Below, piece after piece: positions 52,206-61,788 of a DNA stretch of 64,000 bases (positions are counted from its first letter, which is position 1; every line of letters begins with the position of its first letter). This DNA is from Streptomyces parvulus. Lineage in GTDB: Bacteria; Actinomycetota; Actinomycetes; Streptomycetales; Streptomycetaceae. Below the pieces are notes generated by a model. It searched no databases and was not told the DNA's origin. It was given only the letters and a program-made list of their open reading frames with translations. Where the stretch lies: NCBI RefSeq assembly GCF_014648855.1, contig NZ_BMRX01000006.1, positions 186,001-250,000 on the forward strand, in the 5' to 3' direction. A program made the position numbers and the translations under genes.

Positions 52206-52240
52206 GCGCCCCAGGGGCGCGGGGAACTGCGCGACCAGCC
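52206..52240. repeat. Dispersed intergenic repeat, copy 2
   Basis: The same element as at 43398-43434: a GCGCCCC-A-GGGGCGC-type stem (52206-52220) followed by GGGGAACTGCGCGACCAGCC. It begins 30 bases after the stop of the aldo/keto reductase gene and lies between convergent genes, the same context as copy 1. Confidence 0.65.
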
Positions 52241-52283
52241 GCACACGGCCCGTACTCGCCAACGACACCGCACCCGGCACGAC

Positions 52284-53147
52284 CTAGAGCTCCGCCAGCA
52301 GCTCCGCCTTCTTCGAGGAGAACTCCTCGTCGGTGACCAGCCCCTGCTGGTGCAGCTCCCCGAGATGCCGGATCCGCTCGGCGATGTCCGCGGGATCCCG
52401 CCGGGGCGCCGGCACCGGAACCGGCACCGAGGCGCCCGCGCCCCTCTCCCGCACCGCCGCCAGCACCGCCGCGGCGAACGGCAGCGACTCGTGCACGGGC
52501 CCGTACCCGAGGCCGAACACCACGGACGCCGGATCCTGGTCCGCCTGCGGCGCGACCGCGCCCGCGTCCCGCGGCACCAGCCGCAGGTACCCCTCGAACA
52601 CCTCGGGGGACCGCCACTCCACGCCGCCCAGGTCGGCGACCGGGAAACTCTGGTCGCCGGCCTTCCACTTGGCCGAGGACGCGCCGGTCCAGGACCACCG
52701 GAAGGACACCGCCTTCCCGTCGAAGGACGCCTTCCCGTCGTACGCCTTGAAGTGCAGCGGCGCGTCGGGCGCCGCCACCAGGTACCGGTCCGCCGGTCCG
52801 GCCGCCCGGGACTCGCCGAGCAGGGCCCGCAGCTCGTCGGCGTAGTACTCCGCCAGGGTCTCCCGCTCGGCGGGCAGCACCAGCCGGTACGGGTCGCCGC
52901 TCTCCTTGAGCTGCCCGGCGGCGGCCTCGATCAGCGGATCGGCGCCCGCGCGCGGTTCGACGCGCAGCACGACGGTGCCGCGCCGGCCCGGCGTGAGCGT
53001 CACGCCGGCGATGGCCTCCAGCGGCACCCGGCGCTCGCCCAGGGCCTGGAACAGCTTCGGTGTTCGAATCCCCCGTTCGTAGCGGATGAGCACGGAGTCG
53101 GACTCGAACTCCCAGGCGGCATGAAATCCGGCCAGTACGTCACCCAT
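52284..53147 (-). CDS. DUF4429 domain protein with C-terminal SHOCT-like segment
   Basis: A 287-residue cytoplasmic protein. Two repeated beta-rich DUF4429-type domains are seen: WEFESDSVLIRYERGIRTPKLFQALGERRVPLEAIAGV (about 10-48), and a second with YDGKASFDGKAVSFRWSWTGASSAKWKAGDQSFPVADLGGVEW (about 135-178). After a Pro-rich linker, the last 40 residues (DIAERIRHLGELHQQGLVTDEEFSSKKAELLAEL) form a SHOCT helical hairpin, thought to mediate oligomerisation. ATG 53147 is used; ATG 53156 is equally possible. Function unknown; related proteins are common in Streptomyces. Confidence 0.85.
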   Translation of the reverse strand: MGDVLAGFHAAWEFESDSVLIRYERGIRTPKLFQALGERRVPLEAIAGVTLTPGRRGTVVLRVEPRAGADPLIEAAAGQLKESGDPYRLVLPAERETLAEYYADELRALLGESRAAGPADRYLVAAPDAPLHFKAYDGKASFDGKAVSFRWSWTGASSAKWKAGDQSFPVADLGGVEWRSPEVFEGYLRLVPRDAGAVAPQADQDPASVVFGLGYGPVHESLPFAAAVLAAVRERGAGASVPVPVPAPRRDPADIAERIRHLGELHQQGLVTDEEFSSKKAELLAEL

Positions 53148-53213
53148 GCGGCTCATCGTATGCGGCACGAGCCTCTCCGTCCCCTCCCCGTGCAAACCGG
53201 AGTTTCTGCGTTT

Positions 53214-54431
53214 CTACGCGCGTCCGGCCGCCGTCGCCGCGGACAAACCCGCCCGGCATGTGTCACCTTCTCCCGCACAGGCGACCGTGCGGTATGCGCC
53301 AACGCCGATCTCGGCGAAGTTCCGCAGGCTCTCCGTGCCCGGCACGAAGTAGCCGCTGTGCCCCTGGGCGCCGCGCGCCGACAGCACCCGCGCCCCGAAG
53401 GCGGCGGACACCGGGTCGGCGCCGTGCCCGAGACCGCCGACCTCCAGGTAGGGCACGTCCTGGATCCAGTCGTCCGCGTCCCGCATCGCCCACACACGGG
53501 CGTCGGTGTGCAGGTGGGCCGCCTTCGCGGCGCGCATCCCCGGGCTGCCGGCCACCGCTATGTCGGTCACCCGGCCGGGCAGCGTGTCGGCGGCGAGGCC
53601 GCACACCACCGAGCCGTAGCTGTGGCAGAACAGCGAGACCGGGGCCCCGCCGGGCAGCGCGCGCAGCAGTCCGTTCAGCCGGGCCGCCCCCTGCTCGGCG
53701 CGGGACGCCGTGGCCGCCTCCATGCCGAGGCCGCTGGGGGAGGTGTAGTCGGCCCACGCGATCACGGCCGTACGCGTGCCGGGGCTCGCGGAGCGTTCGG
53801 CGTCGTAGAGCGACTCGGCCATGCCGACGGGCGCCGAGTACTTGCGCGCGGTGCGCTCGAAGGTGACCAGCTCGGTGTCGACGCCGGGCACCACCACGGA
53901 CACCCGCTCGGCGCGGTCGAGGTTCCCGAACACCTCGGCGACCCTGCCCGCGCCCGACGGGTCGAAGGCGAGGATGTGCCGCCCCCGGGCGAGCAGGGAG
54001 TCGTAGTGGTTCATCCGCTGCCCGGCCTCGCGCTGGCCGGAGAGCGAGAGGCGCTTGTCGTGCATGCGTGCGCTCTCCACCGACCGTGCCTTCTCGAGGG
54101 CCGTCCGGTTGGCCAGGTAGCGCAGCTCGACGGGGGCGCCGTTCATGTTGCCCACCGCCAGCGGGTACCGGTGGGCCAGGCTGGTGCGCTGCCAGTCGCT
54201 GAGCGAGGCGAAGAAGCGGGCCAGCCGGGTGGGGGAGGTGTCGCGGTCGGGCAGCGCCCGCCCGTCGATCCGGCCGTGCCCCCAGGCCGCGACCGACGCC
54301 TCCAGCGCCGTGGGGCCCCGCTGGTTGCGCAGGGCGGTCCAGCCGGTGGTCGCCAGCATCACGAACACCACGGCCAGGGCGAGCAGTGCGCGCCAGACGT
54401 TCAGCTGCGGGGAGGTGTCGAAGGAAGTCAC
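53214..54431 (-). CDS. Membrane-anchored DUF1023 alpha/beta hydrolase
   Basis: A 405-residue protein with one N-terminal membrane segment (about 15-34) and an extracytoplasmic alpha/beta hydrolase domain of the DUF1023 type. RHILAFDPSGAGRVAEVFG and RVSVVVPGVDTELVTFERT are followed by the nucleophile elbow SLFCHSYGSVVCG and a late His in GAQGHSGYF. DUF1023 members are predicted esterases or lipases. The GTG at 54431 lacks a ribosome site, while TAGTGT lies about 9 bases upstream, so the mRNA may be nearly leaderless. It is followed by the DUF4429 gene on the same strand. Confidence 0.87.
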   Translation of the reverse strand: MTSFDTSPQLNVWRALLALAVVFVMLATTGWTALRNQRGPTALEASVAAWGHGRIDGRALPDRDTSPTRLARFFASLSDWQRTSLAHRYPLAVGNMNGAPVELRYLANRTALEKARSVESARMHDKRLSLSGQREAGQRMNHYDSLLARGRHILAFDPSGAGRVAEVFGNLDRAERVSVVVPGVDTELVTFERTARKYSAPVGMAESLYDAERSASPGTRTAVIAWADYTSPSGLGMEAATASRAEQGAARLNGLLRALPGGAPVSLFCHSYGSVVCGLAADTLPGRVTDIAVAGSPGMRAAKAAHLHTDARVWAMRDADDWIQDVPYLEVGGLGHGADPVSAAFGARVLSARGAQGHSGYFVPGTESLRNFAEIGVGAYRTVACAGEGDTCRAGLSAATAAGRA

Positions 54432-54485
54432 TGGGAGGACACACTAGGAGAACGGGACGGTCTCGCGTGAATCCAGTGACACGGA

Positions 54486-55157
54486 TCACGTTTCGTTACT
54501 GCGCTGCGGGGTTGGGCCGGCACCCTCGGCGAGCGCGGGGCCGCGCCAGTCTCCGGTGAGCGCGGGCGCCACCTGGTCCAGATAGGTGGCGGTCAGGTCA
54601 CGCAGGGCCGCGAGACCGGCGTCGTCCCGGGCCGACCAGATCCGTTCGGTCACCCGCATCACCGCTCCGAAGACGGCCACGACCACGCGCGGCCGCGGGT
54701 CGGCGTCGACGTCCAGTCCCTCGCGCGCCGCGATGACCCGGGCGATCTCCTCCTCCAGCTCCGTCGCGCGGCGCAGGTGCGCGGCGAGCAGCGCGGGCGT
54801 CGACTCGATCACCCGGTAGAAGCGCAGGTGCAGCTCCATCGGGATCAGCTGTTCGACGGCCTCGCCGATGGTGCTCCAGCTCGCCACGAGGGCCAGCCGC
54901 AGCGCGTCCAGCGGGGCCTCCCCGGCCGGCCGCGCCCGCACGGCCTCGACGAAGCGCGACTCCGCGAGCCGCGACACGAAGAACGCCGCGTCCTCCTTGG
55001 AGGCGAAGTAGCGGAAGAAGGTGCGCTGCGAGACGTCGGCGGCGTCGGCGATGTCGTCGACGGTCGTCTCCTCGTAACCGCGCTCCGCGAACAGTTCGAG
55101 GGCGGAGCGCAGCAGGAGGTCCCGGGTGCGCTGCTTCTTGAGTTCGCGCAGGCCCAA
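54486..55157 (-). CDS. TetR family transcriptional regulator
   Basis: A 223-residue repressor: HTH at about 20-60 (LLLRSALELFAERGYEETTVDDIADAADVSQRTFFRYFASKEDAAFF), then the helical ligand domain. The open frame reaches ATG 55220, but a promoter match on the minus strand (TTGACA, 18 bases, TAACTG at 55223-55228) would start transcription near 55216, after that ATG. TTG 55157 with AGGAG seven bases upstream gives the usual MGLRELKKQRTRDLLL start. It is divergent from, and probably represses, the MFS exporter. Confidence 0.88.
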   Translation of the reverse strand: MGLRELKKQRTRDLLLRSALELFAERGYEETTVDDIADAADVSQRTFFRYFASKEDAAFFVSRLAESRFVEAVRARPAGEAPLDALRLALVASWSTIGEAVEQLIPMELHLRFYRVIESTPALLAAHLRRATELEEEIARVIAAREGLDVDADPRPRVVVAVFGAVMRVTERIWSARDDAGLAALRDLTATYLDQVAPALTGDWRGPALAEGAGPTPQRSNET

Positions 55158-55214
55158 GAGTCTGCTCCTCCATCGCTTCTCGAGTCCGTTTCCGCAGTTC
55201 AGGCTATACGGAGA

Positions 55215-55281
55215 TGACATGTCAGTTACTGGCGCGTGAATTGGTTTGTCAACTGTCAGTGGCTGTCATTAGCCTCACCGT
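55215..55281. promoter_or_regulatory. Overlapping divergent promoters and operator of tetR/MFS pair
   Basis: The sequence TTGTCAA at 55246-55252 gives -35 elements on both strands: TTGTCA for the MFS gene (18-base spacer, -10 TAGCCT at 55270-55275) and TTGACA for tetR (18-base spacer, -10 TAACTG at 55223-55228). The MFS start point would coincide with its ATG at 55282, a leaderless transcript. CTGTCA recurs at 55253 and 55263, and TGACATGTCA (55215-55224) is a perfect palindrome: likely TetR-binding sequences. Confidence 0.55.
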
Positions 55282-56892
55282 ATGACTAGTCAGACCACCA
55301 TCGACAAGACGGGACCGGGGGACGGCGCCCCCTCGGGTCCCGCTCCCGCCAAGGGGTTGCGCGGCCATCCGTGGGTCACCCTCGTCACGGTCGCGGTCGG
55401 GGTCATGATGGTGGCCCTCGACGGCACCATCGTGGCGATCGCCAACCCGGCCATCCAGGACGACCTGGACGCCAGCCTCGCCGACGTCCAGTGGATCACC
55501 AACGCCTACTTCCTCGCCCTCGCGGTCGCCCTGATCACCGCGGGCAAGCTCGGTGACCGCTTCGGGCACCGGCAGACCTTCCTCATCGGCGTGGCCGGCT
55601 TCGCCGCCTCCTCCGGTGCCATCGGGATCTCCAGCAGCATCGGGGCGGTCATCGTCCTCCGCGTCTTCCAGGGCCTGTTCGGCGCGCTGCTGATGCCGGC
55701 CGCGCTCGGCCTGCTGCGGGCGACCTTCCCGGCCGAGAAGCTGAACATGGCCATCGGCATCTGGGGCATGGTGATCGGCGCCTCCACCGCGGGCGGCCCG
55801 ATCCTCGGCGGCGTGCTGGTCGAGCACGTCAACTGGCAGTCGGTGTTCTTCATCAACGTGCCGGTGGGCATCGTCGCCGTCGTCCTCGGCGTCATGATCC
55901 TCCTGGACCACCGCGCGGAGAACGCGCCGCGCTCCTTCGACATCCTCGGCATCGTGCTGCTGTCCGCCTCGATGTTCTGCCTGGTCTGGGCGCTGATCAA
56001 GGCTCCGGCGTGGGGCTGGGGCGACGGCAAGACCTGGCTGTTCATCGGCGCCTCGCTCGTGGGCTTCGTCCTCTTCTCCCTCTGGGAGACCAGGGTCCGG
56101 GAGCCGCTGATCCCGCTGGCGATGTTCCGCTCGGTGGCGCTGTCGGCCGGTGTGGTGCTGATGGTCCTGATGGCCATCGCCTTCCTGGGCGGCCTGTTCT
56201 TCGTCACCTTCTACCTGCAGAACGTGCACGGCATGAGCCCGGTCGACGCCGGCCTGCACCTGCTGCCGCTCACCGCCATGATGATCGTCGCCTCGCCGCT
56301 GGCCGGCGCGATGATCACCAAGGTCGGCCCGCGCATCCCGCTGGCCGGCGGCATGGTCTGCACCGCGCTCGCCATGTACGGCATCTCGACGCTCGAGACG
56401 GACACCGGCAGCGCCGTCATGTCCATCTGGTTCGCCCTGCTCGGCCTCGGCCTCGCGCCCGTCATGGTCGGCGCCACCGAGGTCATCGTCGGCAACGCGC
56501 CGATGGAGCTGTCCGGTGTGGCCGGCGGCCTCCAGCAGGCGGCCATGCAGATCGGCGGCAGCCTCGGCACCGCCGTGCTGGGCGCCGTGATGGCGTCCAA
56601 GGTCGACAGCGACCTGGCGGGCAACTGGGCGGACGCCGGGCTCCCGCAGCTGACGCCGGAGCAGGCGCACCAGGCCTCCGAGGCGGTGCAGGTCGGTGTC
56701 GCGCCGGTGGCGCCGGGCACCCCCGAGCAGGTCGCCGCGAAGATAGCCGACGTCGCGCACAACACCTTCATCGACGGCATGAGCCTGGCCTCGCTGGTCG
56801 CCGCGGGCGTCGCCGTGGTGGCGGTCGGCGTCGCCTTCCTCACCAAGCGCGGGGTGAACGCGGACGCGGGCGCCGGGGTGGGCCACATCTGA
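55282..56892 (+). CDS. MFS exporter, DHA2 (14-TM) drug efflux family
   Basis: A 536-residue proton-driven efflux transporter. The family motifs are MMVALDGTIVAIANPAIQDDL (motif D1 in TM1), LGDRFGHRQTFLIG (motif A, about 87-100), LRVFQGLFGALLMPAALGLL (motif B) and WGMVIGASTAGGPILGG (motif C, antiporter signature). About 14 hydrophobic segments are visible. The length fits the EmrB/QacA branch. The first 30 residues are hydrophilic. It is probably regulated by the divergent TetR. The substrate is unknown; an antibiotic or biocide is the usual expectation. Confidence 0.94.
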   Translation: MTSQTTIDKTGPGDGAPSGPAPAKGLRGHPWVTLVTVAVGVMMVALDGTIVAIANPAIQDDLDASLADVQWITNAYFLALAVALITAGKLGDRFGHRQTFLIGVAGFAASSGAIGISSSIGAVIVLRVFQGLFGALLMPAALGLLRATFPAEKLNMAIGIWGMVIGASTAGGPILGGVLVEHVNWQSVFFINVPVGIVAVVLGVMILLDHRAENAPRSFDILGIVLLSASMFCLVWALIKAPAWGWGDGKTWLFIGASLVGFVLFSLWETRVREPLIPLAMFRSVALSAGVVLMVLMAIAFLGGLFFVTFYLQNVHGMSPVDAGLHLLPLTAMMIVASPLAGAMITKVGPRIPLAGGMVCTALAMYGISTLETDTGSAVMSIWFALLGLGLAPVMVGATEVIVGNAPMELSGVAGGLQQAAMQIGGSLGTAVLGAVMASKVDSDLAGNWADAGLPQLTPEQAHQASEAVQVGVAPVAPGTPEQVAAKIADVAHNTFIDGMSLASLVAAGVAVVAVGVAFLTKRGVNADAGAGVGHI

Positions 56893-57116
56893 CGGAGCCT
56901 CGGTTCCCGTTCGCTCGTCAGGGTGACAGGGCCGCGGAACCCTCCCCTCCGGGGGGCCGTGCAGGTCACAGTGGGTCAAGTCCTCCGCAGGGCATGGAGG
57001 ACGGCAGGCTGCTGCGCGCTGCCGGAGGGGGGCGGCGCGCGGGCAGCGTGCTCGCGCCAGGTATAAGGCGCCGCAGGGGGGTACTCGAACTCCACGAGGA
57101 ATCGAGGGAGTTGATG

Positions 57117-57422
57117 ATGGCGAGCTTCGGACAGGGATCGCGCGGGTACCCCCGCTCACGTGGCCGGACAGGCGCACGGACCGGGCCGGACCGGGCGACG
57201 CTCGGGATCATCGGAGTCGTGTGCGCGGTCGCCGGGTTCTTCGCCCTGCACATCATCCTGGGCCCCATCGCGATGGTCTGCGGCTGGCTGGCCATGGGAC
57301 GCAGCTGGGCGGGCTCCCGCCCGGTCCCCGCGGTGGTCGCCCTCGTGCTGGGCGCCGTAGACACGCTGCTGGCGATCGTCTGGCTCGCGGGGTCGGCGGG
57401 GATGAACAACGGATTGCTCTGA
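57117..57422 (+). CDS. Small DUF4190-like membrane protein
   Basis: A 101-residue protein with a basic, Gly/Arg-rich N terminus (about 30 residues) and two membrane segments: ATLGIIGVVCAVAGFFALHIILGPIAMVCGWLAMGR and VPAVVALVLGAVDTLLAIVWLAG, the layout of DUF4190-type proteins. The internal Met-Gly-Arg turn is positive. ATG 57117 is favoured (GGGAG six bases upstream); ATG 57114 also fits. TATAAG at 57062-57067 is a strong -10 hexamer 50 bases upstream, although I see no good -35. The role is unknown. Confidence 0.7.
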   Translation: MASFGQGSRGYPRSRGRTGARTGPDRATLGIIGVVCAVAGFFALHIILGPIAMVCGWLAMGRSWAGSRPVPAVVALVLGAVDTLLAIVWLAGSAGMNNGLL

Positions 57423-57448
57423 CGGACCGCGCACCGCGACGCGAGAAC

Positions 57449-57486
57449 GACGAGGGGCCCCGGCCGACCGGCCGGGGCCCCTCGTC
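57449..57486. terminator. Bidirectional terminator between DUF4190-like gene and aceE
   Basis: A perfect 17-bp stem (57449-57465 with 57470-57486) and a 4-base loop GACC, between convergent stops at 57422 and 57507. It is the most stable-looking hairpin in the window. Confidence 0.85.
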
Positions 57487-57506
57487 ATGCGCTCACCGGG
57501 GCACGT

Positions 57507-60254
57507 TCACGCGTCCCCGCCGGCCACCCCGGGATCGGCCGAGGCGACGTCGAGCAGCCGGTACCGGTCGATCGCCTGCTTCAGTACCGACCGGTCGACC
57601 TTCCCCTCCCGGGCCAGCTCGCTCAGCACGGCCACCACGATCGACTCGGCGTCGATGTGGAAGAACCGCCGCGCGGCCCCGCGGGTGTCGGCGAAGCCCC
57701 ACCCGTCCGCGCCCAGCGACTGGTACGTCCCCGGCACCCACCGGGCGATCTGGTCCGGCACCGACCGCATCCAGTCGGACACGGCCACGAACGGGCCCTG
57801 CGCGCCCGCCAGCTTCCGCGTCACCCAGGGCACCTGCTGCTCCTCCTCGGGGTGCAGCAGGTTGTGCTCCTCGCAGGCCACCGCCTCGCGCCGCAGCTCG
57901 TTCCAGGAGGTGGCCGACCAGACGTCGGCCCGTACGTTCCAGTCCTCGGCGAGCATGCGCTGGGCCTGCACCGCCCACGGCACCGCGACGCCGGACGCCA
58001 TGATCTGCGCGGGGATCGAGCCCGCGGTGCCCTCGCTGAAGCGGTACACGCCCTTGAGGATGCCCTCGATGTCCACGTTCTCCGGTTCGGCCGGGTGCTG
58101 GATCGGCTCGTTGTAGACCGTGAGGTAGTAGAAGACGTCCTCGCCGTGCGGGTGCTGCTCGTCCCCGCCGTACATCCGGCGCAGGCCGTCCTGCACGATG
58201 TGCGCGATCTCGAAGCCGAACGCCGGGTCGTACGCCACGCACGCCGGGTTGGTCGACGCGAGCAGCTGGGAGTGGCCGTCCGCGTGCTGGAGCCCTTCAC
58301 CGGTCAGGGTGGTACGCCCCGCGGTCGCGCCCAGCACGAATCCGCGCGACAGCTGGTCGCCCATCTGCCAGAACTGGTCGCCGGTGCGCTGGAATCCGAA
58401 CATCGAGTAGAAGACGTAGACCGGGATGAGCGGTTCGCCGTGCGTCGCGTACGCCGAGCCGGCCGCGATCAGCGAGGCCGTGCAGCCCGCCTCGGAGATG
58501 CCGTCGTGCAGCATCTGCCCGGTCGGCGCCTCCTTGTAGGCGAGCAGCAGATCCCGGTCCACGGACTCGTACTGCTGCCCGAGCGGGTTGTAGATCTTCG
58601 CACTCGGGAAGAACGAGTCCATGCCGAAGGTCCGGTACTCGTCCGGGGCGATCAGCACGAAGCGCTTGCCGATCTCCTTGTCCCGCATGAGGTCCTTCAG
58701 CAGGCGCACAAAGGCCATCGTCGTCGCGATGGACTGCTGGCCCGAGCCCTTCTTCACGGTCGCGTACGTCTTGTCCTCGGGCAGCGCCAGCGGCTTCGAC
58801 CGCACGACCCGGGTGGGGACGTACCCGCCCAGGCCGAGCCGGCGGTCGTGCATGTACTGGATCTCCTCCGTGTCCCGGCCCGGGTGGTAGTACGGCGGCG
58901 GGCCGGACTCCAGCTCCTTGTCGGAGATCGGCAGGTGCAGCCGGTCGCGGAAGCGCTTGAGGTCGTCGACCGTCAGCTTCTTCATCTGGTGCGTGGCGTT
59001 GCGGCCCTCGAAGTTCGGCCCGAGCGTCCAGCCCTTGATGGTCTTGGCCAGGATGACCGTCGGCTGGCCCTTGTGCTCCAGGGCCGCCTTGTAGGCCGCG
59101 TAGATCTTCCGGTGGTCGTGGCCGCCGCGCCCGAGGTGCAGGACCTGGTCGTCGGTCATGTTCTCGACCATCGCGCGCAGCCGGTGGTCGTCGCCGAAGA
59201 AGTGGTCGCGGATGTAGGCGCCGGACTCGGTGGCGTACGTCTGGTACTGGCCGTCGGGCGTGGTGTTCATCCGGTTGACCAGCACGCCGTCGCGGTCCTG
59301 GGCGAGCAGCGGGTCCCAGGTGCGGTCCCAGACCAGCTTGATCACGTTCCAGCCGGCGCCCCGGAAGACCGACTCCAGCTCCTGGATGATCTTGCCGTTG
59401 CCGCGCACCGGGCCGTCCAGGCGCTGGAGGTTGCAGTTGACCACGAAGGTCAGGTTGTCCAGGCCCTCGCGGGCGGCGATGGAGAGCTGGCCCAGCGACT
59501 CCGGCTCGTCCATCTCGCCGTCGCCGAGGTAGGCCCACACGTGCGAGCGCGAGGTGTCCGCGATGCCGCGCGCCTCCATGTAGCGGTTCATCCGCGCCTG
59601 GTAGATCGCGCCGATCGGGCCGAGGCCCATCGAGACGGTCGGGAACTCCCAGAAGTCCGGCATCGACCGCGGGTGCGGGTACGACGACAGGGCGTGCGGC
59701 GCCGCCGACTTCTCCTGCCGGAACCCGTCCAGGTGCCGCTCGCTGAGCCGGTCCAGCAGGAACGCGCGGGCGTAGATGCCCGGCGAGGCGTGCCCCTGGA
59801 AGAAGACCTGGTCGCCGCCGTCGCCGTCGTCCTTGCCGCGGAAGAAGTGGTTGAACCCCACGTCGTACAGCGAGGCCGAGGAGGCGAACGTCGCGATGTG
59901 GCCGCCGACGCCGATGCCCGGGCGCTGCGCGCGCGAGACCATCACCGCGGCGTTCCACCGGGTGGCGTTGAGGATCTTGCGCTCGATCTCCTCGTTGCCG
60001 GGGAAGAACGGCTCGCTCTTGGTCGGGATGGTGTTGACGTAGTCCGTGCTGCGCATCTCGGGCACGGCCACGCGCTTCTCGCGGGCGCGCTCGATCAGCC
60101 GCAGCATCAGGTAGCGGGCCCGCTCCCGGCCGCGCTCGTCGACGGCGGCGTCGAGGGAGTCGAGCCACTCCTGGGTTTCCTCGGGGTCGAAGTCAGGAAC
60201 CTGACTCGGAAGGCCGCCAATGATGATCGGATTGCGATCGGATGCGGAAGCCAC
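57507..60254 (-). CDS. aceE: Pyruvate dehydrogenase E1 component, homodimeric
   Basis: A 915-residue thiamine diphosphate enzyme decarboxylating pyruvate and acetylating the E2 lipoyl group to supply acetyl-CoA. The ThDP motif is [35 protein letters not shown] (about 240-275). Other E1 blocks are [25 protein letters not shown] near 115-135, [45 protein letters not shown], and the E2-contacting C terminus. The length is normal for the actinobacterial AceE. GTG 60254 has GAAGGAAC upstream. No E2 or E3 genes are adjacent, as usual in Streptomyces. Confidence 0.96.
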   Translation of the reverse strand: MASASDRNPIIIGGLPSQVPDFDPEETQEWLDSLDAAVDERGRERARYLMLRLIERAREKRVAVPEMRSTDYVNTIPTKSEPFFPGNEEIERKILNATRWNAAVMVSRAQRPGIGVGGHIATFASSASLYDVGFNHFFRGKDDGDGGDQVFFQGHASPGIYARAFLLDRLSERHLDGFRQEKSAAPHALSSYPHPRSMPDFWEFPTVSMGLGPIGAIYQARMNRYMEARGIADTSRSHVWAYLGDGEMDEPESLGQLSIAAREGLDNLTFVVNCNLQRLDGPVRGNGKIIQELESVFRGAGWNVIKLVWDRTWDPLLAQDRDGVLVNRMNTTPDGQYQTYATESGAYIRDHFFGDDHRLRAMVENMTDDQVLHLGRGGHDHRKIYAAYKAALEHKGQPTVILAKTIKGWTLGPNFEGRNATHQMKKLTVDDLKRFRDRLHLPISDKELESGPPPYYHPGRDTEEIQYMHDRRLGLGGYVPTRVVRSKPLALPEDKTYATVKKGSGQQSIATTMAFVRLLKDLMRDKEIGKRFVLIAPDEYRTFGMDSFFPSAKIYNPLGQQYESVDRDLLLAYKEAPTGQMLHDGISEAGCTASLIAAGSAYATHGEPLIPVYVFYSMFGFQRTGDQFWQMGDQLSRGFVLGATAGRTTLTGEGLQHADGHSQLLASTNPACVAYDPAFGFEIAHIVQDGLRRMYGGDEQHPHGEDVFYYLTVYNEPIQHPAEPENVDIEGILKGVYRFSEGTAGSIPAQIMASGVAVPWAVQAQRMLAEDWNVRADVWSATSWNELRREAVACEEHNLLHPEEEQQVPWVTRKLAGAQGPFVAVSDWMRSVPDQIARWVPGTYQSLGADGWGFADTRGAARRFFHIDAESIVVAVLSELAREGKVDRSVLKQAIDRYRLLDVASADPGVAGGDA

Positions 60255-60640
60255 GCTGTTCCTTCGCTCTCAGAGGGCCACTGTGCCGGGTGTCTGCGCC
60301 GATCACCCGCCGGTTCCCCATCGTGTACCTCACGGGGGCAATCGTCATCTGTACCGTGGGGTAACCGGTTCCCCCGCGGGAATCGGGGGCACGTTCATTC
60401 GAGTCTCGTACCCACGCATGGTTCCCAAATACGCAAACGGGGCAGATAGGTGTGGTGTACGTCACCTTTGGTCTGGACGGCATGGCTGGAGTTGCGACGA
60501 CACGGCCGGGATCGTCACCGTTTCGGCGGTCCCAGACGCCGGGTACTTGCGCGATCGGTCCCGCCCGTGTGGACTACGGCCAAGCTTCGCGCACGCGCGA
60601 GGCCCGAGACATCTACCGAAACATGATCAGGAGGCAACCC
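60255..60640. other. Divergent promoter region between aceE and DUF3052 gene
   Basis: 386 bases without a credible gene; the small minus-strand frame crossing it has poor codon bias. It holds the near-palindrome GGGTAACCGGTTCCCC (about 60359-60374) and a second CCGGTTCCCC at 60310-60319, 57 bases away, both on the aceE side. CGGTTCCCC half-sites at this spacing could bind an aceE regulator. AGGAGG at 60629-60634 belongs to the DUF3052 gene. Confidence 0.5.
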
Positions 60641-61078
60641 GTGAGCGCGACCGCGGACCACGCGGAGGAGCGGACGAACCCTGCCGCCAGGCTGGGTTTC
60701 CAGCCCGGGCAGGTGGTCCAGGAGATCGGCTACGACGACGACGTCGACCAGGAGCTCCGCGAGGCCATCGAGGGCGCCGTCGAGGCCGAGCTGGTGGACG
60801 AGGACTACGAGGACGTGGCCGATGCCGTCGTGCTGTGGTTCCGCGACGACGACGGCGACCTGACGGATGCGCTGGTGGATGCCACCACGTACATCGAAGA
60901 GGGCGGGTCGATCCTCCTTCTCACGCCGAAGACCGGCCGTGACGGGTACGTCGAGGCCAGCGACATCTCCGAAGCCGCGACGACCGCCGGACTGACGGCG
61001 TCCAAGAGCGTCAGCGTGGGCAAGGACTGGAGCGGCAGCCGGCTGGCGACGCCCAAGGCCGCCAAGTCCAAGCGGTAG
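60641..61078 (+). CDS. DUF3052 domain protein
   Basis: A 145-residue acidic cytoplasmic protein of an actinobacterial family. Characteristic blocks are AARLGFQPGQVVQEIGYDDDVDQELREAIEG, EDYEDVADAVVLWFRDDDGDLTDALVDA, GSILLLTPKTGRDGYVEASDISEAATTAGLTASKSVSVGKDW, and a Lys-rich tail. Members are annotated as DUF3052 with no proven function; the fold looks like a small Rossmann or methyltransferase-like sandwich. GTG 60641 is chosen for AGGAGG six bases upstream; ATG 60623 lies before that site. It is divergent from aceE and upstream of the peroxiredoxin gene. Confidence 0.9.
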   Translation: MSATADHAEERTNPAARLGFQPGQVVQEIGYDDDVDQELREAIEGAVEAELVDEDYEDVADAVVLWFRDDDGDLTDALVDATTYIEEGGSILLLTPKTGRDGYVEASDISEAATTAGLTASKSVSVGKDWSGSRLATPKAAKSKR

Positions 61079-61203
61079 CCGGACGGGCTCCGCACCACCC
61101 GGACTCGCGCACGGGCCGGCCCCCGGTCGGCCCGTCCGCGGGTCCGTGATCGTCCCTGAGTAGGGTGTTTCCAGCGAACACCTCCGGAAGGGACGAACAG
61201 GAC

Positions 61204-61662
61204 ATGGCGATCCAGGTCGGCGACAAGGCCCCCGACTTCGAGCTCAAGGACAACCACGGCGCGACCGTCCGGCTGTCCGAGTTCCGCGGCCACAAGAACG
61301 TGGTGCTGCTCTTCTACCCGTTCGCCTTCACCGGCGTGTGCACCGGCGAGCTGTGCGAGGTGCGCGACAACCTGCCGCAGTTCGCCGACCGCGACACCCA
61401 GGTGCTCGCCGTCTCCAACGACTCCATCCACACCCTGCGCGTCTTCGGCGAGCAGGAGGGCCTCGAGTACCCGCTGCTGTCCGACTTCTGGCCGCACGGC
61501 GAGGTCTCGCGCTCCTACGGCGTCTTCGACGAGGACAAGGGCTGCGCCGTCCGCGGCACCTTCGTCATCGACCGGGAGGGCGTCGTGCGCTGGACGGTCG
61601 TCAACGGCCTGCCCGACGCCCGCGACCTGAACGAGTACGTGAAGGCGCTCGACGCCCTCTGA
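61204..61662 (+). CDS. Peroxiredoxin (AhpE/BCP-like)
   Basis: A 152-residue thiol peroxidase reducing hydrogen peroxide, organic peroxides or peroxynitrite. The peroxidatic Cys46 lies in [19 protein letters not shown], with a second Cys51 five residues on, the spacing of the BCP/PrxQ group; a third Cys is in [10 protein letters not shown]. The catalytic Thr and Arg are in place. ATG 61204 is the first codon of the conserved [29 protein letters not shown] repeat lies at 61164-61182 in the leader. Confidence 0.94.
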   Translation: MAIQVGDKAPDFELKDNHGATVRLSEFRGHKNVVLLFYPFAFTGVCTGELCEVRDNLPQFADRDTQVLAVSNDSIHTLRVFGEQEGLEYPLLSDFWPHGEVSRSYGVFDEDKGCAVRGTFVIDREGVVRWTVVNGLPDARDLNEYVKALDAL

Positions 61663-61788
61663 GCCGACACCGGTGATTTGTCGGTCGCAGGGCCTGCGGG
61701 GGGCGGGAACCCGTCACTAGGATCGACTCGTTGATCCGATATCCACGCACGTTGGGGCTCCCCGCCCCTGGACACCAATGGAGGACTC

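Noticed and set aside
55249..57177. Very long minus-strand open frame opposite the MFS gene
   Set aside because: His/Asp/Gln/Gly-rich translation typical of the antisense of high-GC genes; the plus frame has all MFS motifs.
60193..60483. Small minus-strand frame across the aceE upstream region
   Set aside because: Overlaps the aceE start in another frame, weak codon bias, and no ribosome site; treated as non-coding.
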